This document shows positions 13,636-14,309 of a stretch of DNA of 14,309 nt, in pieces. Location: the NCBI GenBank assembly GCA_964590515.1, contig CAZPZD010000054.1, forward strand, positions 1-14,309, written 5' to 3'. The position numbers and the translations under genes were made by a program. Under the pieces are notes generated by a model. It ran no database searches. It had not been told where the DNA came from and saw nothing but the letters and a program-made list of their open reading frames with translations. How positions within the stretch are numbered: the first letter of the stretch is position 1; every line of letters starts with the position of its first letter. This stretch comes from JADFRG01 sp964590515. GTDB lineage: Bacteria; Chloroflexota; Anaerolineae; Anaerolineales; E44-bin32.

Positions 13636-14309
13636 ATGGACGAAGTTACCCGCCCCTGCCGGCCGCGCCGAGCTCGCCGCAGCCACCCCGTTCGCACGAC
13701 CCTGTTGATCGGGCTGGCGATCATCCCAGTCATCTCGGCAGTGACTTTTGCCGGGTTGGCCTACGCCTCTACCCACGCGATTCGCTTGGCGCCGGTCAGC
13801 TCCGAAGTCCTGCGTCAGATCGCCATCAATCTTTTCCCCGCTCCGGCAACCCCCACCCCCGCTCCAAGCCTGACCGCTCTGCCAACCTTCCTGCCACCGG
13901 TCGTGCCGGAGTCGGGGCTTATTCCTGCCCCGCCGCAGTCCCCGATCGAGAGCCCGACCGCAACGGCTACCGCGACGGCCGAACTCACTGCTTCAGTAAC
14001 CGCGACACCCAGTCCAAGCCTGACCCCCACCTTTACCAGCACGCCCACCTTCACCAGCACCTTTACCGCCACCCCGACCGGCACGGCCACCCGGACGCCG
14101 TCGCCGACTGCCACCCGCACCAGCTCGCCCACCGCTACCCGAACCAGCTCGCCCACCGCCACCCGCACTGCGTCGCCCACGGCGACCCGCACCCCCACTC
14201 TCCCGGCACCGTCGACTGCGACTCCGACCCCAACCCTCGCCGTCTCGCCCAGCTCGACCTCGGATCCGAGCTGCAGCCCGAGCGGGAACACCGGGTTCGA
14301 AAGCACCTT
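13636..14309 (+). CDS. Exported/membrane-anchored protein with Thr/Pro-rich linker, possibly CAP (SCP) domain protein (partial)
   Basis: An open frame from ATG 13636 runs 224 codons to the window edge; an in-frame TGA at 13618-13620 excludes earlier starts. The N-terminus is basic (RPRRARRSHPVR), then a hydrophobic helix (about 21-43) ending in AYA-ST, a possible signal-peptidase site or anchor. From about residue 68 the sequence is almost only Thr, Pro, Ser and Ala, with PTFTST twice (14026-14061) and four tandem 8-residue units TRTxSPTA (14089-14184), an extended surface linker. The last visible residues, SCSPSGNTGFEST, are the kind of junction that in Chloroflexota proteins often precedes a CAP/SCP domain (FExxLLxLIN); that reading is from memory and depends on sequence beyond the edge. 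The dense minus-strand frame over the linker is an artefact of its composition. Confidence 0.8.
   Translation, partial: MDEVTRPCRPRRARRSHPVRTTLLIGLAIIPVISAVTFAGLAYASTHAIRLAPVSSEVLRQIAINLFPAPATPTPAPSLTALPTFLPPVVPESGLIPAPPQSPIESPTATATATAELTASVTATPSPSLTPTFTSTPTFTSTFTATPTGTATRTPSPTATRTSSPTATRTSSPTATRTASPTATRTPTLPAPSTATPTPTLAVSPSSTSDPSCSPSGNTGFEST
14089..14184 (+). repeat. 24-bp tandem repeat encoding TRTxSPTA, four units
   Basis: Units at 14089-14112, 14113-14136, 14137-14160 and 14161-14184 encode TRTPSPTA, TRTSSPTA, TRTSSPTA and TRTASPTA. The middle two differ by only a few bases, mainly at third positions, suggesting recent duplication. A fifth, decayed unit (TRTPTLPA) follows. Confidence 0.85.

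Noticed and set aside
14089..14184. Possible CRISPR-like array
   Set aside because: The 24-bp units are contiguous, with no spacers, and are in frame as TRTxSPTA; this is a protein-coding tandem repeat.
13815..14306. 163-aa minus-strand frame rich in Val/Gly/Ala repeats (RVAVGEL)
   Set aside because: It is the reverse complement of the Thr/Pro linker repeats; the plus frame has a start, a membrane helix and a meaningful domain plan.

Overview
The window is a GC-rich bacterial chromosome segment, probably from a draft or metagenome-assembled genome: it holds two runs of exactly 100 N (4960-5059 and 10742-10841). The best guess for the host is Chloroflexota. This rests on the long Thr/Pro-rich 'TPTP/SPTATRT' linker of the gene at the right edge, on the giant class III cyclase-ATPase-TPR protein, and on general style. 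It is an inference, not proven by any marker gene.

Layout. (1) 1-728, minus strand: N-terminal two thirds of a class V aminotransferase (alanine-glyoxylate/serine-pyruvate type), running off the left edge. (2) 729-994: divergent intergenic region with a strong GC hairpin and a perfect TATAAT box in front of a small rhodanese gene (995-1333). (3) 1379-5623: an ABC-2 type exporter (one ATPase, two dissimilar permeases with periplasm/exterior-facing domains; the second permease is cut by the first gap), then a LiaF/DUF5668-like small membrane protein. (4) 5620-12370: a tightly packed signalling cluster. It contains a UBP-type zinc-finger protein, a 1151-aa adenylate cyclase-ATPase-TPR protein, a response-regulator/thioredoxin-fold/thioredoxin-reductase-like flavoprotein (cut by the second gap), and a histidine kinase whose input domain is a CRP-like cyclic-nucleotide-binding domain. 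(5) 12386-13476: a CoA-binding protein of the YccU type and a DUF3307 membrane protein. (6) 13636-14309: start of an exported protein with a signal anchor and a Pro/Thr/Ser-rich linker, running off the right edge, possibly leading into a CAP/SCP domain.

Everything from 1379 to 13476 is on the plus strand. Apart from the unknown first gap, spacers are 34 nt or less and several genes overlap, so one or two long transcripts are plausible.

The main hypothesis is a closed signalling circuit in region 4. The cyclase would make a cyclic nucleotide, the CNBD-kinase has the residues needed to sense it, and the REC domain of the flavoprotein is the obvious phosphoryl acceptor. The flavoprotein keeps its visible FAD- and NAD(P)-site motifs but has lost the redox cysteines in both its thioredoxin-like and its reductase-like parts, so its output is unlikely to be thioredoxin reduction. 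The UBP finger, a domain that binds ubiquitin C-termini in eukaryotes, sits directly upstream of this circuit.
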